The notes under the pieces: model-generated
What the model saw: only the letters and a program-made list of their open reading frames with translations
What the model was told of the DNA's origin: nothing
Database searches by the model: none
Shown here: positions 18,044-26,681 of the stretch, in pieces
Position numbering within the stretch: position 1 is the first letter of the stretch
Layout: each line of letters starts with the position of its first letter
NCBI GenBank assembly: GCA_034927445.1
Contig: JAYFPZ010000045.1
Span: 1-64,000, forward strand
DNA: 64,000 nt
Direction of reading: 5' to 3'
From: PHAA01 sp034927445
GTDB taxonomy: Bacteria; Bacillota; Syntrophomonadia; Syntrophomonadales; Syntrophomonadaceae
Translations under genes and position numbers: made by a program

Positions 18044-19297
18044 TTGCGTTGTATAATTGATGGTTTGACTCACAGCGGGGAAGGGGTAGCCAGAATTGAA
18101 GGCAAGGCCACCTTTGTACCGTTTACCATACCCGGCGAAACAGTTGATGTAAAGATTGTGGAGGAGAAGAAGAGTTTTCAGCGGGCCCGGCTGGAAAATG
18201 TGGTGAATCCGTCCCCTGACCGCGTTGCTCCGCCCTGTCTTTATTATTTCAGCTGCGGGGGCTGCTCTTATCAGCATGTGCAGTACCCGCGCCAGCTTGA
18301 GCTAAAAAGACAAGTAGTCCGGGAAGCCCTGAAAAGAATCGGGGGAATAGAAATCGAAGTAAATCCGGTGCTCGGTATGGATAATCCCTGGCATTACCGC
18401 AACAAGGTGGAATGGCACACCTGGCAAAAGAGCGGCCAATTGGTTATGGGTTATTACCTAAACGACAGCCGCAGGCTGATGGATATCAGCAGCTGTTTAC
18501 TGATAAGTTCGGAGATGCAGGAATACAGCAACTTTATCAGAGAACATGGGGAGGAGCTTAAGCTGCCCGACAATTGTGAAATAGTTGTCCGTCAATCCTC
18601 AGCCAGCCGCGAACTGATGCTTATTTTCATTGGCAGCGGTGCCAGCCAGATAGATTTTGCCCGGATGCTGAATTTTCGGGAAGCGGCTTCCATATATAGT
18701 ATAGAGGAAGGGATCAGCCGCCTGCATTATGGTGATCAAACCCTTCCGGAGACCCTAGACGGTATCGATTATCAAATTTCGCCCCTATCCTTTTTCCAGG
18801 TCAACCACCGGCAAACTGAAAAAATGCTGGGTATTATCAGGGATTATGTCCGTCTGGAATCGAGCGACAATGTACTGGATGCCTATTGCGGCACCGGCAG
18901 CATAGCCTTGAACCTGGCCGGGAGTGCGCGCCTGGTAGTAGGGGTCGAGGCCTTTAAATCCGCGGTTAAGGATGCTAAAAGAAATGCCTTTCATAACCAC
19001 GTCGCCAACTGTAAATTTATCAAGGGACCCTGCGAGGATATTGTCCCCGGCCTGGAGGAACACTTCCACGCGGTGATTCTGGACCCGCCCCGGGCAGGCT
19101 GCAAGGAGAAGCTATTAGAAGCGATAATAAAAAATAAACCCAAAAAAATCATCTATGTATCCTGCAATCCCGCCACCCTGGCCCGGGACCTGGCCGTTCT
19201 GGTGCAGGGGCAATACGCGGTGGAACAGGTCCAGCCGATCGACATGTTTCCCCAAACCAGCCATGTGGAGGTAGTCTGCCTGTTGGAGAGGGCATAA
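18044..19297 (+). CDS. 23S rRNA (uracil-C5)-methyltransferase, RumA/RlmCD type
   Basis: Transfers a methyl group from S-adenosylmethionine to C5 of uridine in 23S rRNA. A TRAM domain is at the N-terminus (DGLTHSGEGVARIEGKATF). Cysteines for a 4Fe-4S cluster lie in PPCLYYFSCGGCSYQ near residues 62-75. The SAM-binding segment VLDAYCGTGSIALNLA is near 280, and the catalytic Cys lies in IIYVSCNPATLARDLA near 365. AGGAGG at 18031-18036, seven bases from a TTG at 18044, sets a 417-residue product, against an in-frame upstream TTG at 17972 with no ribosome site. Confidence 0.92.
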   Translation: MRCIIDGLTHSGEGVARIEGKATFVPFTIPGETVDVKIVEEKKSFQRARLENVVNPSPDRVAPPCLYYFSCGGCSYQHVQYPRQLELKRQVVREALKRIGGIEIEVNPVLGMDNPWHYRNKVEWHTWQKSGQLVMGYYLNDSRRLMDISSCLLISSEMQEYSNFIREHGEELKLPDNCEIVVRQSSASRELMLIFIGSGASQIDFARMLNFREAASIYSIEEGISRLHYGDQTLPETLDGIDYQISPLSFFQVNHRQTEKMLGIIRDYVRLESSDNVLDAYCGTGSIALNLAGSARLVVGVEAFKSAVKDAKRNAFHNHVANCKFIKGPCEDIVPGLEEHFHAVILDPPRAGCKEKLLEAIIKNKPKKIIYVSCNPATLARDLAVLVQGQYAVEQVQPIDMFPQTSHVEVVCLLERA

Positions 19298-19451
19298 AGC
19301 CTTGAAATTCAAGGGTTTAAACGATTTACAAATTTAAGTTATCATAGAATCATTGAGGATAGTGCTTTTTTCAGTCCGGTTTTTTTAGACATTCATAGAT
19401 ATTCAGATTTCGGATTCCATGCTTGAACTTTTAGTAGCTCTGGAGGTAATG

Positions 19452-20387
19452 ATGGCAATTATCTCAACTTTGGCAGAAATAAATCGGTTGGCGCACTTAA
19501 TCTATAGCCATGCTCCGCATGACGGCACCTTTAGCCAGCGCATGTCCGGCTTACATATCAATCGTCATTCCCAAATGGATACGAATTGGGAGAAAGCTTT
19601 TTATTTGCCCTCTGTATTAATCGTTGCTCAGGGAGCAAAGGCCTTTATGCTGGGGCAGGAAATTTTTCAAGTTGACAGGTCATGTATGCTCTTGTTTCCC
19701 GTTGCCCTGCCGACCGCTTTGCAAATCATACAAGCCAGCTCCCGTCAACCGTTCCTCGGTGTAGGACTAACCCTCGACCCAGAAAAGATCGCGGAGTTTG
19801 TCCCAAAAGTTTATCCACGGGGTCTACCCTCTTCGAACGCGCAGAGCGCGGGCTACATGACAGACGCCGACGCAGGGATTATCAGCGCTATGGTGAGACT
19901 GATGGAATGTCTGGACAATGTCGGCGATACGGAATTGCTTGGCCCAATTGTGAAGGATGAGATTTTAATGCGGCTCCTACGTAGCCCGATCGGGGTTCAT
20001 ATAGCCGAAATGGGTTTTGTGGACTCAAGCGTACAGCATATTACAAAGGCTATCGACTGGCTTCGTGATAATTTTTCTCAGCCGATGAGGGTTGCAGATT
20101 TGGCAAGGCTGGCCCATATGAGTGTTTCTGTTTTTCATGGACATTTTAAGGCGGTTACTTCCGTGAGCCCGGTACAATACCAAAAGGCGTTGCGCCTTCA
20201 GGAAGCCAGGCACCTGATGTTGTCCCGGCAAATGGATGCGCTGACCGCAGGTCAGTTGGTGGGGTATGTAAGTCCTTCCCAATTCAGCCGGGATTATAGC
20301 AGTTACTTTGGAAATCCGCCCAAAAGAGACATTGCAAAACTCCATCAGCGGGCACAAAAACCGAATACATCAAATGATTTAGGCTAA
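19452..20387 (+). CDS. AraC-family transcriptional regulator
   Basis: About 311 residues. The N-terminal part matches the AraC-type arabinose-binding-like domain seen in regulators of oxidoreductase genes (LHINRHSQMDTNWEKAFYLP, LFPVALPTALQII). Two C-terminal helix-turn-helix motifs follow (MRVADLARLAHMSVSVFHGH and AGQLVGYVSPSQFSRDYSSYFG). GGAGG at 19442-19446 lies five bases before the ATG at 19452; upstream ATGs at 19449 and 19419 are alternatives. It precedes an SDR enzyme on the same strand, a common regulator/target arrangement. Confidence 0.9.
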   Translation: MAIISTLAEINRLAHLIYSHAPHDGTFSQRMSGLHINRHSQMDTNWEKAFYLPSVLIVAQGAKAFMLGQEIFQVDRSCMLLFPVALPTALQIIQASSRQPFLGVGLTLDPEKIAEFVPKVYPRGLPSSNAQSAGYMTDADAGIISAMVRLMECLDNVGDTELLGPIVKDEILMRLLRSPIGVHIAEMGFVDSSVQHITKAIDWLRDNFSQPMRVADLARLAHMSVSVFHGHFKAVTSVSPVQYQKALRLQEARHLMLSRQMDALTAGQLVGYVSPSQFSRDYSSYFGNPPKRDIAKLHQRAQKPNTSNDLG

Positions 20388-20559
20388 ATGTGTTTACCCC
20401 CACAACAGGAGAATCGGGCAATAAATCGCATCGAACAGGCAATAATCCTTTTTTGACTTAAGTTATAATTTGTTAGAACTTTCCGTTCGGCTGCAAGACT
20501 ATTCACGGCACGCCAAAGGAGGGTAATACTATTAACGAACAGTTTAAGGAGGATTTACG

Positions 20560-21444
20560 ATGCGTATTTTTGTTACAGGTGCTACTGGTTTTATCGGCTC
20601 TGCTGTTGTCAAGGAGCTTATAAACGCCGGTCACCAGGTTGTCGGTCTTGCACGTTCAGATAAAGCTGCCGCATTACTCAATGCAGATGGGGCTAAAGTG
20701 CATCGCGGTAATCTTGATGACCCCAATAGTTTGCAAAGTGGAGCTGCAGCAGCTGATGGCGTCATTCATCTTGCGTTTGAAAACAGTTTCACCGACTTTG
20801 CTAAAGCGATTAAAGACGATCTGCATACCATAAAAGCAATCGGAGACACCCTTGCTGGTTCTGGCAAGCCGTTTGTGATTACGTCTGTAACCACAATGGT
20901 TCCGTCCTTGGGACGACCGGCAACAGAGGCAGATCAGGCTCAGGATGGATCACCGGGATCGCCGCGAAGCGCAGCGGAAAAGATGGCAATTGCACTGGCT
21001 GAGCATAGTGTGCGGTCATCTGCTGTGCGTCTCGCACCGTGCGTACATGATGCCAGTAGCCAGGGCTTCGCCACAAATCTGGCCTATCTTGCCCGTGAAA
21101 AAGGTTTTTCCGCATACGTCGGCGACGGATCGAACCGCTGGCCCGCCATACATAGGCTCGATGCGGCAAAATTATTTCGGTTGGCTGTGGAATCTGCTCC
21201 TGCCGGTTCGCGGTTCCATGGTGCCGGTGAAGAAGGTATACCTTTTAGGAACATCGCCGAGGCAATCGGCCTACGCCTGAACCTGCCGGTGTCCAGTATC
21301 TCCCCCGAAGCTGCAAAGGAGCATTTCGGGTGGCTTGCGCCGTTCGTATTAATGGACAATCCGGCGTCGAGTGCGATAACACGGAAGATGCTTGGGTGGG
21401 AACCGGTAGAGTCTACGCTAGTCGCTGACATTATAGAGAAATAA
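20560..21444 (+). CDS. SDR-family NAD-dependent epimerase/dehydratase-like oxidoreductase
   Basis: A 294-residue extended or atypical short-chain dehydrogenase. The N-terminal GATGFIG (residues 7-13) binds NAD(P); HRGNLDDPNSL and GVIHLAFE are in the expected strands. The usual YxxxK is not obvious: the segment PRSAAEKMAIALAE takes its place, as in other atypical members of this family, so the reaction is uncertain. AAGGAGG lies seven bases from the ATG. It is probably controlled by the AraC regulator 172 bases upstream. A dispersed repeat copy follows directly. Confidence 0.85.
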   Translation: MRIFVTGATGFIGSAVVKELINAGHQVVGLARSDKAAALLNADGAKVHRGNLDDPNSLQSGAAAADGVIHLAFENSFTDFAKAIKDDLHTIKAIGDTLAGSGKPFVITSVTTMVPSLGRPATEADQAQDGSPGSPRSAAEKMAIALAEHSVRSSAVRLAPCVHDASSQGFATNLAYLAREKGFSAYVGDGSNRWPAIHRLDAAKLFRLAVESAPAGSRFHGAGEEGIPFRNIAEAIGLRLNLPVSSISPEAAKEHFGWLAPFVLMDNPASSAITRKMLGWEPVESTLVADIIEK

Positions 21445-21457
21445 ACTTTATGCCCTG

Positions 21458-21599
21458 CCGCCAAGGGGATACCAGAGGGGTACGACATCTTTTTTGTATC
21501 CTCAAGGCATGTGGGGGTAATAATCCTGTTGCATCGTATAGAACGCTGATTTATTAAGGGCTTGCGAGGACATACTGAAATCTAAAGTACATCCGAAAT
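21458..21599 (+). repeat. Dispersed intergenic repeat, copy 1
   Basis: The core (21458-21511) contains GCCAAGGGGATACCAGAGG, CGACATCTTTTTTG and CTCAAGGCATGTGG. It is followed by ATAATCCTGTTGCA (about 21520-21533) and later TAAAGTACATCCGAAAT (21583-21599). Related copies occur at about 26573, 28196, 34063, 43072 and 57679, all on the plus strand. Confidence 0.75.
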
Positions 21600-21653
21600 A
21601 AATATACAACACACGTTGAGATCGTGGTAAAGCTATATCGGAGGAAGTAACAA

Positions 21654-21992
21654 GTGAACATTCAGATATTTGGCGTCAAAAAATGCTTTGATACGCAAAA
21701 GGCTGAACGATATTTTAAAGAAAGAAATATTAAATACCAATATATAGACCTCAGCCAAAAAGGTTTAAGCAAAGGTGAGCTTGACAGTGTAAAGGCAGCT
21801 ATTAAGCTTAATGATTTGATTAATCAAAAAGCTAAAGATTATATTAAATTGAAATTGAATCGAATTGGAAGCGCCACTATGAGAGAAGAAATACTACTAA
21901 ACAATCCTCAGCTATATAGAACCCCAATTGTACGTAATGGCAGGTTAGCTACGGTAGGTTATCAGCCGGAAGTGTGGAAAGAATGGGAGTAG
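21654..21992 (+). CDS. ArsC/Spx-family thioredoxin-fold protein
   Basis: A 112-residue protein of the arsenate-reductase-like family (YffB/Spx-like). The start is IQIFGVKKCFDTQKAERYF with a single N-terminal Cys at the ArsC-like position, and the end LYRTPIVRNGRLATVGYQPE is typical. Spx proteins have CxxC here; this has one cysteine, so it resembles the uncharacterised glutaredoxin-like branch. The GTG start at 21654 is set by GGAGGA. It sits alone between a dispersed repeat and a terminator. Confidence 0.87.
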   Translation: MNIQIFGVKKCFDTQKAERYFKERNIKYQYIDLSQKGLSKGELDSVKAAIKLNDLINQKAKDYIKLKLNRIGSATMREEILLNNPQLYRTPIVRNGRLATVGYQPEVWKEWE

Positions 21993-22035
21993 AGAAGAAA
22001 TACTCTAAATAAAAAATAAAATATTACCCAATAAA

Positions 22036-22065
22036 GGCACCTGTCTTTCAACAGATGCTTTTTTA
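22036..22065 (+). terminator. Rho-independent terminator of the ArsC-like gene
   Basis: GCACCTGT (22037-22044) pairs with ACAGATGC (22051-22058) with one mismatch, followed by TTTTTTA. Confidence 0.8.
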
Positions 22066-22154
22066 TTATCAGCTAATTTCTGATTAATGAAAGCATTGAT
22101 TTATTATTTAATCATGGTAAAATGGCAAAGGTGAATTTTTGAGCAAAGGGGATA

Positions 22155-22346
22155 ATGAAAACTTTGGAAGAGGAAAACAAGAAACTGAATTGGGCCGGGT
22201 TTGTAGAAACAACTATCGTTAATTTTTTTCAACAAAACGAACTTGAAAAGCTTTCATTAGAAGACGGAAAAGGGAACAAAGCTAAATTGACTAAACAAAA
22301 GGATAATGTAATAAAGGTTGAATATACTTCAACAACGACATTATAA
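22155..22346 (+). CDS. Small hypothetical protein
   Basis: A 63-residue charged protein with no recognised domain. AAAGGGG lies a few bases before the ATG, and a terminator starts 13 bases after the stop, so it forms a compact transcription unit. Its composition (Lys/Glu/Asn-rich, AT-rich codons) fits a real small gene. No function can be assigned. Confidence 0.6.
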   Translation: MKTLEEENKKLNWAGFVETTIVNFFQQNELEKLSLEDGKGNKAKLTKQKDNVIKVEYTSTTTL

Positions 22347-22358
22347 ACAAAACGGAAG

Positions 22359-22386
22359 AGCATCTGCTAAGGCAGGTGCTTTTTTG
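22359..22386 (+). terminator. Rho-independent terminator of the small gene
   Basis: AGCATCTGC (22359-22367), loop TAAG, GCAGGTGCT (22372-22380), then a T run. Its stem resembles the terminator at 22036. Confidence 0.85.
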
Positions 22387-22509
22387 CGTTACGGAGAAAG
22401 TGTTACTACTAAGCCAAGATGGACGGATGTTTACGGGATAAGATGACCGGGAATTGAATTGACGGATATTGAGACTGTAAAAAAATTGTATAAATCCTTC
22501 AGATGGTAA

Positions 22510-22635
22510 AATAACACCAGATGGAGGATACACACCGCCGCCGGGCAGATCATCCTGACGGTATGCGCGGCGGCAATCTTTATTTCCACCGCCTCCGTCA
22601 TCCGGCTGACCAAGCCCATCGAGTACAGGCGATAG
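22510..22635 (+). pseudogene. Remnant of a membrane-protein C-terminus
   Basis: An open frame of about 41 codons ends at TAG 22633-22635 and reads as a hydrophobic segment (AAGQIILTVCAAAIFIS) followed by RLTKPIEYRR, the look of the last membrane helix of an ABC-type permease. It has no start, and its GC-rich codon use differs from the neighbours. It seems to be the residue of a gene otherwise lost from this junk-rich zone. The family guess is weak. Confidence 0.4.
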
Positions 22636-22728
22636 CGAGTGTTCCGGGAGATTTACAAATCATTTTTCAATGTAGTATCATAGGCATACAATAAGCATAA
22701 AATAATGCTACGGAAAGAGGTGATTGGG

Positions 22729-23016
22729 ATGATGCAAATCAAGCCTTCCGCGGCCATCCGCAAAAACTACAATGAAATTTCCGAACTGTGCAAGCAGTCG
22801 GGAGAACCGGTGTATCTCACCAAAAACGGTGAAGGCGACCTGGTGGTCATGGATATTGAAGCCTTTGCCAGACGCGAAAGCATGCTGCGCCTCAGAGAAA
22901 ACCTGGTTACCGCGGAAGAAAGCCGGCTCGGCGGCAAAAACGGTTATTCCATTGACGAGGTATCCGATATGATGAAAGCTGCCGTCCGGGAGGTACTGAA
23001 TGGAAAGCGGAAATAA
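22729..23016 (+). CDS. Phd/YefM-family antitoxin
   Basis: About 95 residues. The N-terminal IKPSAAIRKNYNEISELCK and PVYLTKNGEGDLVVMDIEAF segments are typical of the Phd/YefM DNA-binding fold; the C-terminal part should wrap the toxin. AAAGAGGTG precedes two adjacent ATGs (22729, 22732), either of which could start it. The stop overlaps the downstream toxin start by 17 bases. It is expected to repress its own promoter and neutralise the partner. Confidence 0.92.
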   Translation: MMQIKPSAAIRKNYNEISELCKQSGEPVYLTKNGEGDLVVMDIEAFARRESMLRLRENLVTAEESRLGGKNGYSIDEVSDMMKAAVREVLNGKRK

Positions 23017-23317
23017 AACCTATCAAGTACTCATTTCCGACGAGGCGGCGCAGATGCTGGTGTTCCACGCCCGGTTTCTGGCGCAGGTCAGTGAAACAGC
23101 GGCGCTTTCTCTTATTGCCGAGTTTAATGAGAAAACAAAATCACTTGAGCAGTTTGCGGAGCGAAACCCCTGGCTTTCCGATCCGCTGGTGCCGGCAGGC
23201 AAATACCGCAAGCTGCTGATGGCCCAGCGGTACCTGCTGGTCTACCAGGTGAAAGGGGACCGCGTCTACGTGGACGCGGTGGTGGACTGCAGGCAGGACT
23301 ACGGCTGGCTGCTGTAA
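23000..23317 (+). CDS. RelE/ParE-family toxin
   Basis: A 105-residue basic protein with the RelE/ParE fold signature: ISDEAAQMLVFHARFL at the start, then KYRKLLMAQRYLLVYQV and YVDAVVDCRQDYGWLL at the end. It would be an mRNA interferase or gyrase poison held in check by the overlapping Phd/YefM gene. The GC-rich codons of this pair differ from the AT-rich flanks, which fits acquisition by transfer. Full length and without visible damage. Confidence 0.9.
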   Translation: MESGNKTYQVLISDEAAQMLVFHARFLAQVSETAALSLIAEFNEKTKSLEQFAERNPWLSDPLVPAGKYRKLLMAQRYLLVYQVKGDRVYVDAVVDCRQDYGWLL

Positions 23318-23333
23318 TTTTAATAGGAAGAAG

Positions 23334-23543
23334 GTGGGGGATCCATGCAGTGTGCTTACGAGGGATGTGCCGCCCTATTCCATCGTGGGAGGCAACCCCG
23401 CCCGTTTGATACGGAAACGTTTCGATGACGGCCTGATCGAGCATTTGCTTAAGCTGAAATGGTGGGATTGGCCTCCTGAAACAATCTTTAATCATCTTGA
23501 GATCTTATGCAGCGCCGATATCGAGCGCATAAAAACAATATAA
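23334..23543 (+). pseudogene. Truncated CatB/xenobiotic acetyltransferase
   Basis: Only the C-terminal third of a left-handed beta-helix acetyltransferase remains: SVLTRDVPPYSIVGGNPARL followed by IRKRFDDGLIEHLLKLKWWDW. Intact members are about 210 residues; here about 65 recognisable residues follow directly after the toxin gene. The 5' part is missing, so the fragment is probably inactive. Confidence 0.75.
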
Positions 23544-23666
23544 TTGCCCGCCTGGTTATGAGAACGGAGTCGCGTCGGCCTTGGATGTTCACAGAATACT
23601 TTGATAACGTTCAACTAAGTCGGCAGAGCAAAAACTCTGCATAAACACGGCGCTTTTTTCGTTTCG

Positions 23667-24622
23667 TTACCCCACCACGTTGATGGGACGGCCGGCGAGA
23701 AACGCTTCTATATTGTCCGCCAGAATGGAGATCAGCCGCTGCCGGGTCTCTAGCCCCTTCCAGCCCATATGGGGGGTCAGGATGACATTTTCCATGTCGT
23801 ACAGCGGATTATCCGGCGCGGGCGGCTCGATCTCCTGCACGTCCAGCCCGGCGCCGGCCAGCTTGCCGGCCTGAAGCGCTTCGATGAGCGCCGCTCGTCC
23901 ACAAGAGTGCCTCTGGCGGTATTGATGAGAAAGGCGGTGGGTTTCATAAGGGCCAGCGTCTTCCAGTTGATCAGGTGCCGCGTATCCGTCGTCAGCGGGC
24001 AGTGGAGCGTCACATAATCGCTCCTTTGCAGCAGGTCGTGAAGACTTACATATTCGATTTCGTCTTCCGGCTGTTGGGGCGTTCTGGTATGTACCAGAGT
24101 ATGCATGCCCAGCGCCAGGGCGATGCGGATCACTTCCCGGCCGATAGTGCCGGCGCCGATGATGCCCAAGGTTTTGCTGTTGACCTCCACATGGGGCACC
24201 ATGAGGTGCTTTTCAAAATTATCCCGGTTTTTCCGGGTCAACATGGCCTGCTGGATCTGCATGGAAGAACTCAGATTCAAAATGAGCATGATGGCTGTGT
24301 GGGCCACCCGCTGGGTACTGTAAGCGGGGATGTTGCATACGGTAATCCCCTTCGCCCGCGCGGCGGCCAGGTCGATATTGTTGTATCCGGTGCCCGCTTC
24401 GCAGATGAGTTTCACCGAATCCGGAAACCGCGAAAGGACAGACCCGGAAAGCGGCAATTCCTTTGTGACCACAATCGTCTGCCCCTGCACCCGCTCCAGG
24501 ATCTGATCCTCCGCAGAGTCGTCGTAGACCGTCAGTGGGGGAGACAAAATGGAAAAATCCAGGTTTCCGTCAAAATTTATCCTCGTTGCGTTCAAAAGGA
24601 CGGTTTTTTCCTTCGTCGCCAT
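23667..24622 (-). pseudogene. D-2-hydroxyacid dehydrogenase, one-base frameshift
   Basis: The first 240 residues read cleanly as a D-isomer-specific 2-hydroxyacid dehydrogenase: GTGYNNIDLAAARAKGI, the NAD-binding GIIGAGTIGREV, HCPLTTDTRHLIN and INTARGTLVDE. At about 23890-23900 one base is missing. In the shifted frame the expected C-terminus (AALIEAL, GAGLDV, LTPHMGWKG, PINVVG) continues to a stop at 23667-23669. Restored length would be about 318 residues. AAGGAGG precedes the ATG at 24622. Substrate could be glyoxylate, hydroxypyruvate or another 2-keto acid. The break is a real mutation or a sequencing error. Confidence 0.85.
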
Positions 24623-24641
24623 GGAGGTCCCTCCTTCTGAT

Positions 24642-24773
24642 TTAATTTTTCAATGGTTTGTCAATTTCGTCGGCTCGTTCTTCCAGGTTGTCTAAAGCAT
24701 TGTCCACCTGACCTATAATCGATCCACCAAGTTGCATGTATTCTTTTTCAGCAGCTGGAGAAAAGACAATTAT
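24642..24773 (-). pseudogene. RelE/ParE-like toxin fragment
   Basis: Reading leftward to TAA at 24642-24644, the frame gives VFSPAAEKEYMQLGGSIIG then ALDNLEERADEIDKPLKN, the N-terminal half of a RelE/ParE-type toxin. The second half and the antitoxin are absent. It lies directly upstream of the frameshifted dehydrogenase. Confidence 0.55.
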
Positions 24774-24878
24774 TATACATAATATTAATGCTTTCATTAA
24801 TATTCTAGGTATCAAATATTCTTTTCAACAGGAACTATTTTGCCCTTCCTTTACTCCCCATTTTATGATAGTAGAAAA

Positions 24879-24945
24879 ACTACATCCGAATTGTGGCTAT
24901 AAAGCATGTGGAATCGATAGTCCTGTTGCAAAGGCGGGATACTTG
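24879..24945 (+). repeat. Dispersed repeat, short variant
   Basis: ACATCCGAATTGTGGC, AAAGCATGTGG and TAGTCCTGTTGCAAAGG occur in the same order as the outer parts of the dispersed repeat family, but the central core is missing. A partly similar stretch is at 33891-33925. Confidence 0.5.
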
Positions 24946-25099
24946 ATAAATAGCGGGTTTGCCAGATAATAAATGAAAATATGCTTTCACGTCTTTTCTT
25001 TGTAGAAGATTTAAGACGGTGTTACTTGGCCGGATCTTTCGTCAATTTTTGGACATTGAACACCGTCTATCGCCGGACATTTTAGATTAGCTGTAACAC

Positions 25100-25315
25100 T
25101 ATACTGCCGCAGTGGATGAGGACGCCTGGCAGATTGATTTTGACGACGATGGTGCGTACATGAGATGGATTTCAGACGCAATTTCACGCTCTACATTCCA
25201 GGCGAAGGACGTGCAGGTCTCAGAATCGGACCGGGTTGTGACACTGTTAACCTGTGACTATGTATTTGAAAACGCAAGATATGTGGTTGCCGGTAAGCTT
25301 GAAAAAGTTATTTGA
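25100..25315 (+). pseudogene. Sortase B C-terminal fragment
   Basis: About 70 codons end at TGA 25313-25315 and include VVTLLTCDYVFENARYVVAG, with the catalytic-Cys motif TLxTC and the following Asn-Ala-Arg of class B sortases. The signal anchor and catalytic His region are missing, so the fragment is inactive. Intact sortases B are about 230-250 residues. The 24970-25100 stretch before it shows no gene. Confidence 0.7.
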
Positions 25316-25373
25316 TTTGCACTCCACGCAGCGATTTTGCAACTCTCTTGACCAAAATACTCCGTATTTGATG

Positions 25374-25430
25374 TTGCATAAGAGAACAAATGTTTGGTAT
25401 AATTGAGCTGACTACAAAATGTAGTCAGCT
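25374..25430 (+). promoter_or_regulatory. RhuM-A promoter with palindrome at the start point
   Basis: TTGCAT (25374-25379), an 18-base spacer and TATAAT (25398-25403) form a sigma-A-type promoter. Directly after it is a perfect palindrome, AGCTGACTACA-AAA-TGTAGTCAGCT (25406-25430), followed by GTTTTAAT. It is either an operator over the start point or a leader attenuator. Confidence 0.65.
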
Positions 25431-25493
25431 GTTTTAATAAGTTGTGATAACTGATATTAATTTGTTTTGAGAAAGCCAGGGGGAATATCTGTA

Positions 25494-26528
25494 ATGAGTA
25501 ATCTAATCAGCGTCAGTGAGGGGAAAATTGCGCTCTATGCAATCGGTGACAGTAGCGTTTATGTGGATGTTGTATTTAAGGATGAGACTTTTTGGATGAC
25601 TCAAAAGGCCATCACACAATTGTTTGAGGTTGATTTGTCCGTTATCTCACGGCATTTAAAAAATATCTATGCAGAAGAGGAGTTATCGCCTGAAGCAACT
25701 ATTGCAAAAATTGCAATAGTTCAAAACGAAGGTGGGCGTGAAGTCAACCGTACCCCCGAGTTTTACAGTTTGGATACTATTATCGCCGTTGGTTATCGGG
25801 TCAATTCCAAAAAAGCAACTAAATTCCGTCAATGGGCGACGCAGACTCTAAAAGAATACATCCAAAAAGGCTATCTTCTAAATATGGATATGCTGAAAAA
25901 CGGGCGGCAGTTCGGGCGCGACTACTTCGACGAGTTACTGGAGAAAATCCGTGAAATCCGAGCCAGTGAACGCCGTGCCTACCAAAAGATCGCCGACGTT
26001 TTTGAGCAATGCAGTTACGACTATGATAAAAACAGTGAACTCACCAAAGAGTTTTACGCATTTGTGCAGAATAAGTTGCACTATGCTGTAACAGGGAAAA
26101 CAGCGGCCGAACTCATTGCTGAGCGAGTTACACTTGATCATCCTACAATGGGGCTGACCACATGGAAGGAGGCTCCGAAAGGGAAAATCCTCAAGAGAGA
26201 CATTGCCGTAGCCAAGAATTATCTGAACGAAAAGGAAATATCGCGTCTCAACCGACTTGTTACGATGTTCATTGATTACGCCGAGCTTATGGCAGAGGAT
26301 GGCATAGCAATGAGCATGAAGGATTGGCTGAATGAAACGGACAATTTTCTTAACAACAATCGGCGCCGTGTACTCGAGGGTAAGGGTCATATTTCACATG
26401 AAGATGCACTGAAAAAAGCTGCTGAGGTTTACGAACAGTTCCGCATTCAACAGGATAGAGATTATATTTCAAACTTTGATGATGCAATGGCGGAATATTT
26501 AAAAGGAAAAGAAAACGAACAGGATTGA
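25494..26528 (+). CDS. RhuM-family protein (copy A, intact)
   Basis: 344 residues of the virulence-RhuM family. The N-terminal winged-helix-like part (VDVVFKDETFWMTQKAITQL, VDLSVISRHLKNIY) is followed by the family signature FYSLDTIIAVGYRVNSKKAT and FRQWATQTLKEYIQKGYLLN, then a helical C-terminal domain (MGLTTWKEAPKGKI, AKNYLNEKEISRLNRLV). The molecular function is not established; such genes are common on genomic islands beside restriction and toxin loci. The ATG at 25494 has GGGGGAA upstream and replaces a GTG/TTG-type start 27 bases earlier. Three decayed relatives lie at 28432, 29050 and 34291. Confidence 0.88.
   Translation: MSNLISVSEGKIALYAIGDSSVYVDVVFKDETFWMTQKAITQLFEVDLSVISRHLKNIYAEEELSPEATIAKIAIVQNEGGREVNRTPEFYSLDTIIAVGYRVNSKKATKFRQWATQTLKEYIQKGYLLNMDMLKNGRQFGRDYFDELLEKIREIRASERRAYQKIADVFEQCSYDYDKNSELTKEFYAFVQNKLHYAVTGKTAAELIAERVTLDHPTMGLTTWKEAPKGKILKRDIAVAKNYLNEKEISRLNRLVTMFIDYAELMAEDGIAMSMKDWLNETDNFLNNNRRRVLEGKGHISHEDALKKAAEVYEQFRIQQDRDYISNFDDAMAEYLKGKENEQD
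25697..25721. repeat. 25-nt perfect palindrome inside RhuM-A
   Basis: AACTATTGCAA-AAA-TTGCAATAGTT within the codons for TIAKIAIV. The equivalent codons in copies B and D also form a palindrome of the same total length but different arm sequence (28663-28687, 34521-34545). Confidence 0.8.
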
Positions 26529-26572
26529 CGACAAATGGCCTACCCAGTCGTCTGCTTCTGAAATATGCCTCC

Positions 26573-26640
26573 CCGCCAAGGGGATACCAGAGGGGTACGA
26601 CTCATTATTACGCACTCAAGCCACGTGGAGACAGTGGTAA
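26573..26640 (+). repeat. Dispersed intergenic repeat, copy 2
   Basis: GCCAAGGGGATACCAGAGG and GGTACGACTCATTATTACG with CACTCAAGCCACGTGG. The tail CACGTGGAGACAGTGGTAA resembles the tail of copy 1 near 21610-21630. It lies between RhuM-A and the two-gene module at 26682. Confidence 0.7.
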
Positions 26641-26681
26641 GCTGAGAAATACTGAAATATCGAATGGAGGGCATAAACACC

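Noticed and set aside
20025..21488. Minus-strand ORFs opposite the AraC and SDR genes
   Set aside because: No domain signatures and no ribosome sites; shadows of the sense genes.
23975..24640. 221-codon plus-strand ORF opposite the 2-hydroxyacid dehydrogenase
   Set aside because: The minus strand encodes a clear Rossmann enzyme; the plus-strand frame is its shadow.
24736..24969. 77-codon ORF overlapping the short repeat variant
   Set aside because: Its second half is the dispersed repeat itself; no start signal.
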